From Lethocerus indicus (Eukaryota > Arthropoda > Insecta > Hemiptera > Belostomatidae), in assembly GCA_019843655.1 (NCBI GenBank), contig JACDQD010000010.1:10585637-10649636 (forward strand): a stretch of 64,000 bases of DNA, in the 5' to 3' direction. Made by a program: the position numbers and the translations under genes. Every line of letters starts with the position of its first letter. Position 1 is the stretch's first letter. The notes under the pieces are model-generated. The model was given only the letters and a program-made list of their open reading frames with translations. It was not told the origin of the DNA and searched no databases. This document shows, in pieces, positions 49,301 to 62,796 of this stretch.

Positions 49301-52300
49301 AATCAGCGGAAGAAAGAACATCTTTTTATATTGTAGTAGACTTAAAATAAATAGAAAGCAGAATCAACGTGAGAAGCGAAAATTATTTTGGGGCACCAGT
49401 AAAAATAAAATATATTCTTAATAATGGCCGAAAGGAAGGAAATAATCGGAGGCGCGGTCAATGGGGGTTGGCCAGATAAAACAACGGACGAGTGCCCTTT
49501 GTTTGCCGGCGACAAAGGGGAGGCACATCGATTGAACCGGAGAAGGATTGAGGGGGTCACGAAGAACGCAGCGATCCTTATTCAGTAATAGAGAGCCGAG
49601 AGGGAGAGTTAGAGGGAGAGAGGGAGAGTTTCGATGAAGATACCTGCCATAGGAGCCGGGCAGGCTACATTCTACCTCCAGGAATTCACGCCCCCCAACC
49701 CCCGCATCAAGGCCAATAGACTCGGCAATGATTCTAAGCGTTCCGATCCGATATCCCAAATATTTGACCTGTTGTACTTGGGGTGGGTGGAGGTGCTACG
49801 TGTTGTTTTCGTTGTGTGAATCAATTTGAACCCTTCCGTAATTAGATTGAAATTAACACATCACTTATGATTGGCCTACCCCTATCTTCCGTGACGAATT
49901 CTAGTCACCACCCTACATCGAGTCTCGATTTTCCTTCTTTTCGTTTCATAAAAATTGAGGAAGTTTTGGAACTCAATTTTGGAAAGAAGTTTCCCTTCCA
50001 AGTTTTTGAATACGACCCACCGAGGAATGAGAACTATCATTTCCCGATGGTGTATGTATCGTCCTATTGTTCGTGATATACCGAGTCCAATCGAATAAAA
50101 AAATCAAACAGACAACTTTAAAATAAATAACGCTAGTGTCATTGTAAACGGAGTTTACTATTATATCCTATAAAATACAGCCAGGAGGAATAACTGGAAT
50201 TACATTTTTTCTACTCATATATTATTTATTATGAAAATATGCATGAGCCCCAGCAGTTTCTTTAAGTTCGGAAAGATGGCCCCATTTGGGGAGTTCACAA
50301 TAATACAGAATACCGCGTATTAAACGCAAATTTCATTTACCGTAGACCATCGTTCGCGTACAAAGGGGTACAAAGAGTTGGGGCGGGGAAAGGCCACGTG
50401 AAAAGGTGGTCTAATGCTCATAGGTCTGGGACTGTCCGAACCGGGGATTAGGGGCCCGACAACAGAGGACATCAGGGACCAGTGTCCTTTTAATCTTCCT
50501 TTTTGTCGTTCTCATCAAAGGACATATGAGAGAGAGAGGGGTGAGAGAGGGAGGAGAGAGAGGGAGAGGGAGGGAGAGACCAATGGAAACTTCTCGCGTT
50601 TTTATTGGATCCACGGCCGCGTTTTAACGTCACCTCCCCCCTATCTTTCCGCTCCCTTTGCAACCCGCGATTTCCACGGCGAATTCGGGCCATCTCTGGG
50701 CCACTGGCTTGTATTAGTTCTTTGAAGAATTGTTTCGCAAGATCCTTTCCGTTATAATTAACTGTCATCTAATTAACTTAATTATACAGTTAGTGTTACA
50801 GTTTCCCTTTACGATTTTTGAAATTATTTTTTTAACACATATTGATTTACGGGTGCTAAGCCATTACTCCTTGACAAACATTACTCTTTTTCTTCGGAAC
50901 CTGCTCACATTATAGATGCACTTTCATTTGTAGAGCAACGGCAGTGTAACTTAAAATTAGTCGTTCATATCGCGAATGCTCCGACATTGGTTTATATTTT
51001 AATCGAAAGAAATCAAGCAGCTCGATTACAACCGAGTCGTTATTTAAACTATTCATACTTCGTGGGCCGCAAAATGGTTTTCAAAATTAGGACACTTCTC
51101 GCCCGAGTCCCCGGGCACCCCGTAGGCGGGATGAAAAAGCGGTAGCCGGCAGATGAATGAAAAGCCGCGGTTGAACGGGACCCATTCTCCGGGAACTCAA
51201 TTCACGATTCACAGAAGTCGAAAGGGAGTGTGGAAGGGAGGGGGAAATATAAATGGGGGAAAATTTAATTTTAGTCCGACAGCCAGGAGGACCTCTCTCC
51301 CTCTTCCCCCCTCCCACCCTCTAGCCTAACTCCGGACCTTTTTCGTAAAGCGCCTTTCCGGGAACTCCTTAAGACTTTTCAAAGGCGGCCACTTTTCGAT
51401 TGAAAAGAAAGCTGTCCCGCCAAGTGCACGATTTTTACTTACGACGTTAGAACTAGAATATTATTATACAGTTTCCAATGTTTTCACCCGTTCAAAAACT
51501 GTATAGCCGAGGGTGTATCAAATAATCTCAAATATCGATGAAATAAAACCGGCCGAGCACAGCTTAGACAGGGATACTTAGCCTATTTTAATCAAATCGT
51601 TTAATTAAGGACCTCTTAATGGAATCTGAATAATCAATATTTCATTGATCCAAACTGTATCGTAGTCCAGCCTTATTTCGGTGATAAATGATATAAATTG
51701 GTAAGAGTTAGAGTGTCCAGTCGGACGTTTAAAATGGAAACCAAACAGGGACGAACGAATCAGCTCCAGGAAATGGAGAAGGGAAGCTACGACGTTTAAA
51801 CTTCAACAGAGCCGAGAGTAATTACTTAAATGCCGGTGGCCCTCTTCCGTCCTACATATATCCACCGCCGGCTAATACCGCTAATTGAACGTATCAATTA
51901 AACGAATTAATACCCGGGTTGGGCCCGATTAAAGTCGGTATTTTAAAAGGGTAGGAAGAGGGTAGAGGGAGGGTGGCCGTCGTCCTGTAAACGCATATAT
52001 ATATACGGGGGCGAGAAAACTGAGTCGCGGCATCGTAAATTCAGTCGAGCGGAATAATCGAAAATCCGAACACTCCCCCGCCTCCCTCCCCATCATTCCC
52101 CTCACCCCCTATAAACGCGTATTGCCAACCTATAAAATACGTTTTACGCCCGTCGGTCATAAGCAATAAACTGAGCTTTGCATCGACTCCAAATCTCCCT
52201 TGCCCTGGAATAATAATAGGGACAGCAATCTTTCTGTATTTTAATTAAGAACATGCGCGTGAAAATTAACTTCTACTTAAGTACTGAAAGTTTATTAATT

Positions 52301-53563
52301 ATTATCGTATATTAATATCAGACAATAGTTATTTTCAGTGATTAGTTCAAATGAATTGTAAATTCTTGTAAATGGCAGGGTTCAGATCAGGGAACATTAG
52401 TGATTTATTGTTTTTCAATGTTTTTCCATGCACTGCCAATAAGTGGTAGCTACCTGTTGGTTGCAGTTGTTACTCGTGTATTGTGTCCTTACTGTCATGG
52501 CATTTCTTTAGTTTCTCTAGTGATCAAAAAATACCAGCGGGAGAAGTGTCGAGGGGGCGGTATCGAAGATGAAGTCTGGGGGACCGGGGAGCTTGAATCG
52601 ATAATCCACGGCGGCGCCCGACCAAAATTCACTGGACAAGCCCAACAGCCGATATATTTTCGAAACTATTCTCCGTTCGAGAGTGCGTACAATCTGATTG
52701 TAATAGTATATCTCGGTCTTGGGAGCAGAACTCTCACATATGCCGACCAGAAGAGGGAATCAAATAGAAAGAAAATGTAATAGTATTTCTCCTCCTTTAT
52801 CGGCAACATTACAGGGGGAGAGAAGTAAGCGTATCAATATAAGTTTTATCTTCTTATCTTTACCATTCTAAATTCCACAACAAGAATAACGATTTACCAT
52901 GAGTGCGAACATTAGTTTACACAGGAAAGCATATATTTATTCTGTAAAATGCTTTTATAGGGATGTTTAATTATTAGCCACAATATAAAAATGTCCTTTA
53001 AGGGTCCTAACATCACTATTACTTTAGTGCCTAATATATACAATTTCGACCTGGAATTTAGTGTCCGAAACATATCTTTAGTTTATTCAAATATTACAAC
53101 AATTTTTGAAGATGAAAAATTGTCCAATATATATAAAAAATATTATTCCTGCAGAAATAATTTAAAAATGTAAATTAACAAAACTGAATCGTTCTTTATA
53201 GATGTGGGAACTTAAATCCACTAGTACGGCAAACAGAGAAAAATAATTCTGAAAAAACAAATACTGGCAGTTGAATTTCAATTATTCATTATATAACTGA
53301 AATACTCCTGTATAATTAATTAATTACTGTTTAGATTCGCATTTTCCCTTATTTTGAAATCTATGTTTGTTGTTTTATCCTTCGCTGTGTGCATTTAATT
53401 CTAATGATGCTTGTTTGTTCAGTTGTTATAGAAATATTCGCAGATAGCTCTCTTATCGAAATAAATTTTCAATGTGTATTGACTTATTTCTTATAATTGT
53501 TCAGGTGCAATGATATAAATGTGCACTATACGCACATGTTGTATTTTATCATGTACTTGGCAG
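46338..53563. other. Gene-free stretch
   Basis: About 7 kb with no supportable gene. It holds purine-rich segments at 48530-48690, 49590-49630 and 50526-50580, and a C run near 48696. GC-richer patches occur at about 49440-49700, 50340-50700, 51080-51420 and 51950-52110. TATAAAATACG (52131) followed by TCAT (52157) is another weak promoter-like pair. A 126-codon ORF (52400-52780) has a hydrophobic N-end but no recognisable domain. A 102-codon ORF (47596-47904) is likewise unrecognised. Confidence 0.5.
50526..50580 (+). repeat. Impure GA microsatellite
   Basis: GAGAGAGGGGTGAGAGAGGG-type purine tract read directly. ORFs through it on both strands are artefacts. Confidence 0.9.
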
Positions 53564-53798
53564 GTGAATCTACAACGAATACAAAGAATTAGAAGCGTAT
53601 TGGGTGAGGCTATTAGTAGGCTGGGCGGTTTCTGCAAATTTACCGTGAGAGCCCCAACGAATTGGGGCGTCCCAAACAGATTCCCTTATGAAAGGCCCGA
53701 CAAACAGAAGACCGACCGTCGCAGGTTTCACGCCTCGGAGAACAACTTATAGAGGACAACGAACAGCACAATCCAGGGATTGATGCTGAAGCAGAGAG
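53564..53798 (+). other. Possible exon between consensus splice sites
   Basis: An acceptor (TTGGCAG, AG at 53562-53563) and a perfect donor (GAGAG|GTAAGTCA, GT at 53799) enclose 235 bases. One frame is open for 62 codons and then hits TAG at 53750-53752, so the block cannot be a fully coding internal exon. A noncoding RNA exon or chance are the alternatives. It includes a 7-bp stem with a CGAA loop (GCCCCAA/TTGGGGC, 53651-53668). The overlapping minus-strand ORF is unrecognised. Confidence 0.2.
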
Positions 53799-53878
53799 GT
53801 AAGTCACGAGAAAGTGTCGGCAGAGAATATCGGTAGAAGTGTTCCCTTCAAGTCGTGGCCCTACCTCCATTTACCCCG

Positions 53879-53995
53879 AGTTATACTGTCCCTCAATACA
53901 CCAAACGCCTTACGTTTTCTAGTTATACTATCCCTCAACACAACTAACGCCTTTCGTTTCTAAACTTTACTATCACTCAATACACCTATTTCATG
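53879..53995 (+). repeat. Tandem repeat, period 42, about 2.7 units
   Basis: Units align at exact 42-base steps: TTATACTGTCCCTCAATACA (from 53881), TTATACTATCCCTCAACACA (from 53923) and TTTACTATCACTCAATACAC (from about 53966). Two intervening AACGCCTT(A/T)CGTTT segments lie between units. Sequence is diverged but phase is kept. No coding role is apparent. Confidence 0.85.
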
Positions 53996-54569
53996 TAATT
54001 CTATTTCCATGATACGTTATTCTTTTTATAGATGTATACAACTCAAAATTTTGTTTATAAAATCATTAAATTGATTGCGACATAAATAGTTATTTTTTAT
54101 TTACCAATCTTAGTATTATTTAGAAACATCTATCTTCAATAGGGCCAAAACACTGAATCAGTTCAAAATCTGAAATGTGCATCTGTTTAGCAATTTCCTC
54201 AGTATTGTCATAGATAACAATATTTTATTTTTATTCTAACATTAATAGGAATGTGGAAAAAGCGTATATTCCAGATCTACAAAACTACGGAGAAAAGTCC
54301 GAAACGAAATGGAAATTTCGAACCTGCCATGTTTATTCAACGCCAGCGAATAGGGCTCAACTTTCAGGGCGGCCCGCCATATTATGGTATGAATGAAATT
54401 TTCACCGAGCGAAGAAGTTCGAAATTGAGCCCGTTCAATTTAAGCCCGTGAATTAATATTCATTGAAAGACAAACATAAAAAGTAGGATGTGATCATCAG
54501 GAATATCGATTTTACTTGGGAACCGAATAGTGTCATGGGATTTTAATATATTTAAATTATCAAAAGGTT

Positions 54570-54617
54570 CATTTACCCACAAACACTCACAGTCATTTAC
54601 TAACAAACATCACAATA
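54570..54617 (+). repeat. Tandem duplication, period 24
   Basis: CATTTACCCACAAACACTCA starts the first unit (54570) and CATTTACTAACAAACATCAC the second (54594). The two units are diverged. Confidence 0.7.
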
Positions 54618-55420
54618 AGTAATGTTATAGACGATGGTATGAAGCCGAAGAAACGAGTCTACCATAGAGCCAGAGAAAGGACAGAAGGCACTAGTTTTGC
54701 TAATCCAAAATCTTGAGAACACCAGACAAGTTTATACTAATAGGAGTCTTCTAAATACGATGCTTCTAAAAACCTACAGTTTTTGTTATAGAAGTTCCAA
54801 TTCAAATTGCACATGACCATGGTTTTTTCATTTTACCCTTTAACCTAGGCTATAACGATAATAATTATCGTTCTGCGCAACATTTACCATTAGGGAACTG
54901 TAATTTCGTGTCATTGCCTATAGAAAAACCAATTCGACAACCGAGCGACCCCTTTATGGGTCGTCGCTAATCGATCCTCCTAAGCAAAAGTGGAAACTAA
55001 AGTGGATGTTTTCTGTGCGGGGAGACACCTTTCTTCATATGGCAAACCACCAACTCCTGCCCGGGAATTTGGGCTCCTGCCAGTCTCCACCCTTCGAATC
55101 GATTCCGCCATATACCGGGCCATTCCTTTGAATTTATCCAACAACAAAGTCCTTTATCAATTGCGCAAAGGATAAATTTTGCCAGTTTTGAATATCTTCC
55201 TGATTTTGGCAAAACCGATCTAATTGACGGCACCCATCCGAAATAAATCTGTGATCAAATTAGAAAATAACATTTGAACTGAATAGATCTACCGAAGTAC
55301 GAAAGCGGTTCGAACTAATTGTACGCCGAAACAGAAGATTTATTCTGAACAGAATTCAATAGTTGCTATGGAAATGATATAGATAACTGTGACATATGTT
55401 CGAAACGCGGATTACTCGAC

Positions 55421-55450
55421 CATTGTTGGTAGCTTATTGACCCAACAATG
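55421..55450. repeat. 9-bp inverted repeat with Sox-type halves
   Basis: CATTGTTGG (55421-55429) and CCAACAATG (55442-55450) are exact reverse complements with a 12-base spacer. The halves contain the same CATTGTT/AACAATG words, in the same orientation, as the palindrome at 41692. Confidence 0.7.
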
Positions 55451-55750
55451 ACAAATGGGTCTGCAAGTTAGGCAAGCTGTTTAATATTTTCTGTATATCT
55501 CCCAACTTAAATTTATTATAGGTGTCATTATAAATTATATTTTGCGCAAATTTCACTTCCTGACTGGCTTCTGTTAATTCATGTAATGGCTAATAACTCT
55601 GAAAATTATGGATAGAAGGAGCGACGATGAATTCATGCACGATAATTGACCTACAGAACGGAGTTTAAATAAATTATAAACATAGAACGTTTCTTATTCC
55701 TATAAGCAAATCAAATGTCCATATATTTTATTATATGTCGTTTTCCTTAG

Positions 55751-56200
55751 CCCTTGGTCTCTGTAAATGTTAAAATCTGTTGATAATGATTACATGATTT
55801 TCCCTATTATGTCTCCGCTAATTAGGTGAGTCCGTGCATTAACGCTCCCAATAAACTCTGTTCCCGCACAATTACTCCGACAAGAGCTTAATCAGAAGTG
55901 AGGTTAATTAAACAGCAGTGCACTGAAAGTTAATTATAGGGAATGGAGTGTTTGCGATATACAGAAAAAAATTGTAAGGCCAGGAATTTGATCAAAGAAT
56001 ATTATAATGATTTATTATTCTACCGTACGCATTATAATATATGTGCATATTTTCCTACTGTATTACAGGATTTCGTAATACGAAATCAGGCTAGGTTGCA
56101 TGGTCGTAACATAATCGACCATCGACTCAGGCCGTCAGCCGGAAGAAAAACGTATTCTAACTTTCAATCACTCGTCCAATTGGTGTATGACTACCTGTAA
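55751..56200 (+). CDS. Candidate gene: 5' UTR exon, intron, 85-codon ORF
   Basis: A perfect donor (CTAATTAG|GTGAGTCC, GT at 55826) and an acceptor (AATTATAG, AG at 55938-55939) define a 114-base intron. The next exon begins GGAATG, and ATG 55943 opens 85 codons, with an in-frame stop just upstream as in a 5' UTR. The ORF ends at a TAA that is part of a possible donor (CCT|GTAAAT), so it may continue in another exon. An acceptor before 55751 (TTTTCCTTAG) would bound the upstream exon. The peptide is hydrophilic and mixed in composition (start MECLRYTEKNCKARN; rich in R, N, Y, L) and looks more protein-like than most frames here, but I recognise no family. An AATAAA near 56274 could serve 3' processing. 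Confidence 0.25.
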
Positions 56201-56400
56201 ATGTATGGTACTAATACAAAGGTGATAGCTGAAAAAGGTCCGAAATGAATTGCTTCTTATAATTTATTAGAACAAATAAATACTGCCCTAAGGACTATTG
56301 ATCGTAACAGATAGAGAATCCAAACGGGTGAAACCAATCGTGATTTAGGGGTGGAGGGTTAAACGCTTACGGCAGAATAACGAGAAGAAAAAGGCCAGTT

Positions 56401-59008
<2,608 letters not shown>

Positions 59009-59070
59009 GCTCTACGTTCAACCACTTGTCCGAATGCGCAGTAATATTCTACCCATTAAACTACGAGGGC
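59009..59070 (-). repeat. tRNA-like sequence, probable SINE head (minus)
   Basis: Read on the minus strand from 59070: a 7-base acceptor-like GCCCTCG, then TAGTTTAATGGG, which fits the Pol III A box TRGYNNANNNGG exactly. The D-arm GTTT/GAAT pairs with G-U ends, and its loop holds the conserved GG. A degenerate B-box-like GGTTGAACG follows at about the right distance. The anticodon stem does not pair, the T-stem is poor and no matching 3' acceptor strand is visible. It is therefore not a functional tRNA but a decayed tRNA or the head of a tRNA-derived SINE whose body would extend toward about 58850. Confidence 0.4.
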
Positions 59071-60207
59071 ATTCTCCCTCTTGCCGTCGGTACAGATATA
59101 TAGATATAGAAACGCTGCGACGGTATTAAACGCAAATTTCATTACATGAAACGTATCGTCGCCACTGGGGGTTTTCATTAAGCCCTATAATGCATTTCGC
59201 GATGGCAATTTTAATCGATGCTACGTGTTGAACAATTATTTGCATCCATCATCAAAGCCGTGTGTGATTAGCCACTACTAGGTTCACTGAATTATGACAT
59301 AGTCCATATTCAGTCTACAAAGTACATGAGATCAAAACAAGTAAATGTCTTTCCCGGAATTTAAGTACACATTGAACTAATGTTAGTGAAAAACTGAATA
59401 ATAACTGTTTCCCTGTTTCGTAGAAATAGAAATGACTAGAAGAAGTGTTAGGTTTCTTAATCATGGCAGCCCAATTTGAATTATTATGGTAGTACTGCTG
59501 GTAAATAAAGTAAACTTATTCCGCGAAGGATAAGTGAAATTTCCTTAATAGAAACCAAATTAGTTTCAAAAATAATTATTTGTTTGGATATATATATATA
59601 TATATATATATACATACATATATATAGTGAACATATTTCCAAGTATATACATCAAAGTCGTTTTGTGATTCCGATGATAATTCCTGTAATGGCCCCAGTG
59701 CATTTTACAAGTAACCGGAGAGAAAGCAATAAAGAAAATTACAGTAAAGAAAATTCTCATTCTTGTTCTCATAAAGTTGAGTTAGACCATATTGGAGGGG
59801 GGGCACCAATTTTGAAACCCGCGGTAAGCGAAAACTTGTGAATAAATCTCCTTTTTTGTTATTGATCACAGTGGCTGGATAACCTTCTAACTATTTAAGT
59901 GAAACCAACATTATGTAGGCAGCACATAAACTGAATGAGAACTAAAGGTGTCTTAATTTACAGGTCCTTATAAATCCTTTCATTGAAACCGTTGTTACTA
60001 CCTGCATTAATTCCAATCGAATTTCCGTTGCCTTCGGTACTAAAGGAACGATCTGACAAAATGCCGGGGTATTACCTTAATTGGGACACTCAGCAACTTT
60101 GATTTATCAAATGATGGGTTTACTCAGATAAACTAGTTTAATTAAATTTTCAATCTTCATCACGAACAATTCTTTGATTTCCAATCATATTGTACAAACT
60201 GGTTGAC

Positions 60208-60210
<3 letters not shown>
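59071..60210. other. Gene-free stretch
   Basis: No gene is supported. It includes the interrupted TA tract at 59588-59626. The 85-codon ORF across it (59584-59841) starts inside the repeat and is not credible. Confidence 0.55.
59588..59626. repeat. TA/TACA microsatellite
   Basis: TA tract with two TACA interruptions near 59611-59618, read directly. Confidence 0.93.

Positions 60211-60296
<86 letters not shown>
60211..60296 (+). repeat. Compound (TA)27(GA)16 microsatellite
   Basis: TA from 60211 to 60264 changes directly into GA from 60265 to 60296. A TA-to-GA slip by point mutation followed by expansion is the usual explanation. Confidence 0.97.
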
Positions 60297-60298
<2 letters not shown>

Positions 60299-61252
60299 TC
60301 TATTATTGCAAAGCCAATAATGAGAAAGTAAAAACAGTATAACTTCAAATTCAATTATTTATTAATTATTTTAAGTGCAAGAAAGAAATATAGTCCATCT
60401 TTTGATATTTAATGAAATTCAATAATTTGTTTAATTCATTTTTCTCCAACAAAAAGTGGATAATGTAGAACTCATTTAATATGTTCGAAAAATTCAATTA
60501 TAATTCATTCAGCAGAAAGTTAATTCCAATCCACTTCACTAGTAGTCCTAGACCTGAATAGTTGGAATTCCATAATATCCAAGCCATAAGCACTTAAAAT
60601 ATAAGAAGTAAAGTTTGAATAGGATAATATAGGATGTTATGTTAAAGGGCTCTATGAGTTTCCCTGATTTATAAGTTTTTATAGAGAAAACTGTAACTGT
60701 TAGTACCCTGAGAGGAGAAATCTCTTCAAATATTTCAAATAGAAGATTGATATTTCACCCACTGGAAATGAACATTCTGGCTGTATATAAAACATTAATA
60801 CATCCTCAATCCGACGAGGAACGGAAAATTCGCAAAATGAAGTTTTAGAAGAAACTAACCTTGCCGATGCGCCATTGAGTTCTTGCCGCCGCTCGCTATT
60901 TTCACCAGTCTCGTAGAATTTTCTTAAAACGTTGCAAATACACAAGATACACTAGATTTTTGCGAATACACACAATATCCAAGCAAACACGCACACACTT
61001 TCCCGTTTTTAATAAATTGTTAAACCGTAATAATGCTGTAAGACTGATTCCAAGCCCAATCGCAACCTACGCCAATACTCGTAATTTGATTGGTCAGCAG
61101 AACTATGAATCATTTTATTTTACAGTAGAAATATATTTCGCCTATATTGATTCATATTTATTATATACTTTCAGTTCAGATATTTTATTATTTCTAAAAT
61201 AATAAATGTAAAAATAGCTAAATCAAGGAATCTTAGGGAGTAATATTTTTTA
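60297..61252. other. Gene-free AT-rich stretch
   Basis: No gene is supported. An 81-codon minus-strand ORF (60700-60945) looks protein-like but has no recognised domain or clear splice sites. Confidence 0.5.
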
Positions 61253-62365
61253 TATTGGACCACCTGCGGTCAACGGCAAATTCCATTATCGATCGATTTC
61301 TAGACGCCATATTTGATTCTTTTAACAATTTTTAGTAGATTCATAATTCATTTAGTCTTACCCTATCACATGTTAACATGCCTGTAAATTACTTTACTTT
61401 TTATTAACTGCTATTCGTCTTTGTATTTCACAAGAAAAGAACTTTCTTTTCTTTGCTAAAATATTTTTCCTATTCAGGGAAACTGAAGAGTGGTTTTTAG
61501 GGGACCGCTAAATTTGGCTATCGGAACAAATTGTATCCGTCTATGAAATGTAGGATGTAACATTTTAATAGGTGTAAATTGTGAGTGTACAAACTGTACT
61601 CAAAATTGGGAACGGACAAACTTAACTTAACTAATTAAATAAACTAAAATTCAGCTCGGCCAAGATGGCGGAAGCCAGTTCAAGGTTGAGAAAATGGGTA
61701 GGCCGCAGTCTGTAACAGCATTAAAAAGAACAGCGCCTTTTGTCAGAAACTATAAGAAAAATACAAGCTACGCACTATTTACAAACATACTTCACGTTTT
61801 CTCTTCACTGGACACTGGACGGGAACGGTTAAAACCCGCCTGGCTTTTCCGCTAACTAATCGCGTACGCATCCTTACTCGGAACTACATCGGCCACTGAC
61901 TCATAAATCACAGCGTTGGTATTTTTAAGACAAGTAGCTGGAAGTTGAAATAGCTAAATTACATAACTAAATAATGTAATTACCTGAATACTATTTTCTG
62001 TTGTTTTAAAATGTATAGACTTGTTTTCCTTTCCAAAATTATGTACTTGGCAGAAAGAATAATTACGGCAAAACTTAACTTTTGGAGAATATTATACAGG
62101 CCGTGTATTGGACAACCTGTGGCTGCCGAATCGGTGATCGATATCGGATGTTCACACCGGGCGGCTCATAATTTTGACTTTGATTTAATATTTTAGTTTA
62201 ATGGTGTATGTGTTTTTGTTAATAGTTTTAAGTGTTAAATCAGTAACGCTTATTTCTCATACCGTACATAACGTAAGTGCCAATAAATGCTGTTTTTTTA
62301 GAACAAATTAGGGGTTCTTGAATTGGTGTGATCGGCCATATTGGACTTTCTCATAATTTTGGTTG
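61253..62365. repeat. Cluster of related short fragments
   Basis: TATTGGACCACCTGCGG (61253-61269) and TATTGGACAACCTGTGG (62106-62122) differ at 2 of 17 bases and both run into ATCGAT-containing sequence. CTCATAATTTTG occurs twice (near 62164 and 62351). GCCATATTTG/GCCATATTGGAC words occur near 61307 and 62336. This suggests decayed pieces of one repeat family spread over 1.1 kb, but element ends cannot be placed. ATG 61665 within it, in the context CCAAGATGGCGGA, opens only 16 codons. Confidence 0.35.
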
Positions 62366-62688
62366 CAATAATTCAATTAAAATTTGACGATATTCATGTC
62401 TGGAAATGAAATCTTCAATATCTCACGAGTTTCCAATTAAGTTTGTTCCGGCTTAATTAAATCATTTATATTTCCATCTTTGAACATTCATAGCCCAAGG
62501 ATATTAAGTTTTAATTTAAAAACTAATTAATAATTATACCCAGCGTTAGTTTGATAACGTTTACAATAGTAGGCATGCTATAATAATTTATTCTTATTAA
62601 ACGGTACTAACTGTTTATATATAGGCGTAGATATATAAAATACATATATAATACATCCACAGAGGCATTGATACAGGATAATTTTCAG

Positions 62689-62796
62689 AGTGCAGTATTC
62701 TATTGTCCGTGGAAGAACTAATTGGATGCTTTTGAGTGCGTTAACGTTTCCATTAGTGGTGAACTGCTATGACAATGGAGAAGCAGCTGTAATTAG
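62689..62796 (+). CDS. Candidate coding exon with consensus donor
   Basis: A perfect donor (AATTAG|GTAAGTC, GT at 62797) closes a 108-base interval that starts after ATTTTCAG (62688). One frame is open throughout and its stop is the TAA within the donor. It gives about 35 codons, phase 2 at both ends, so the exon would be length-neutral. An in-frame ATG at 62726 begins MLLSALTFPLVVNC, a signal-peptide-like run, followed by YDNGEAAVI. The exon could therefore be internal or a first coding exon; TATATAAAA lies at 62632. I cannot name a family, and no clear next exon appears before the window ends. Confidence 0.3.

Larger units (their letters stand above)
53996..55750. other. Gene-free stretch
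   Basis: No gene is supported. It includes a short period-24 duplication (54570-54617), a GC hairpin near 54943-54967 (GCGACCC against GGGTCG) and the inverted repeat at 55421-55450. Confidence 0.5.

Noticed and set aside
52400..52780. 126-codon plus-strand ORF with hydrophobic N-terminus
   Set aside because: The C-terminal two thirds look compositionally random, and no promoter, splice site or domain supports it.
60160..60354. ORF through the compound TA/GA tract
   Set aside because: Ser-Leu and Tyr-Ile repeats come directly from the microsatellite.
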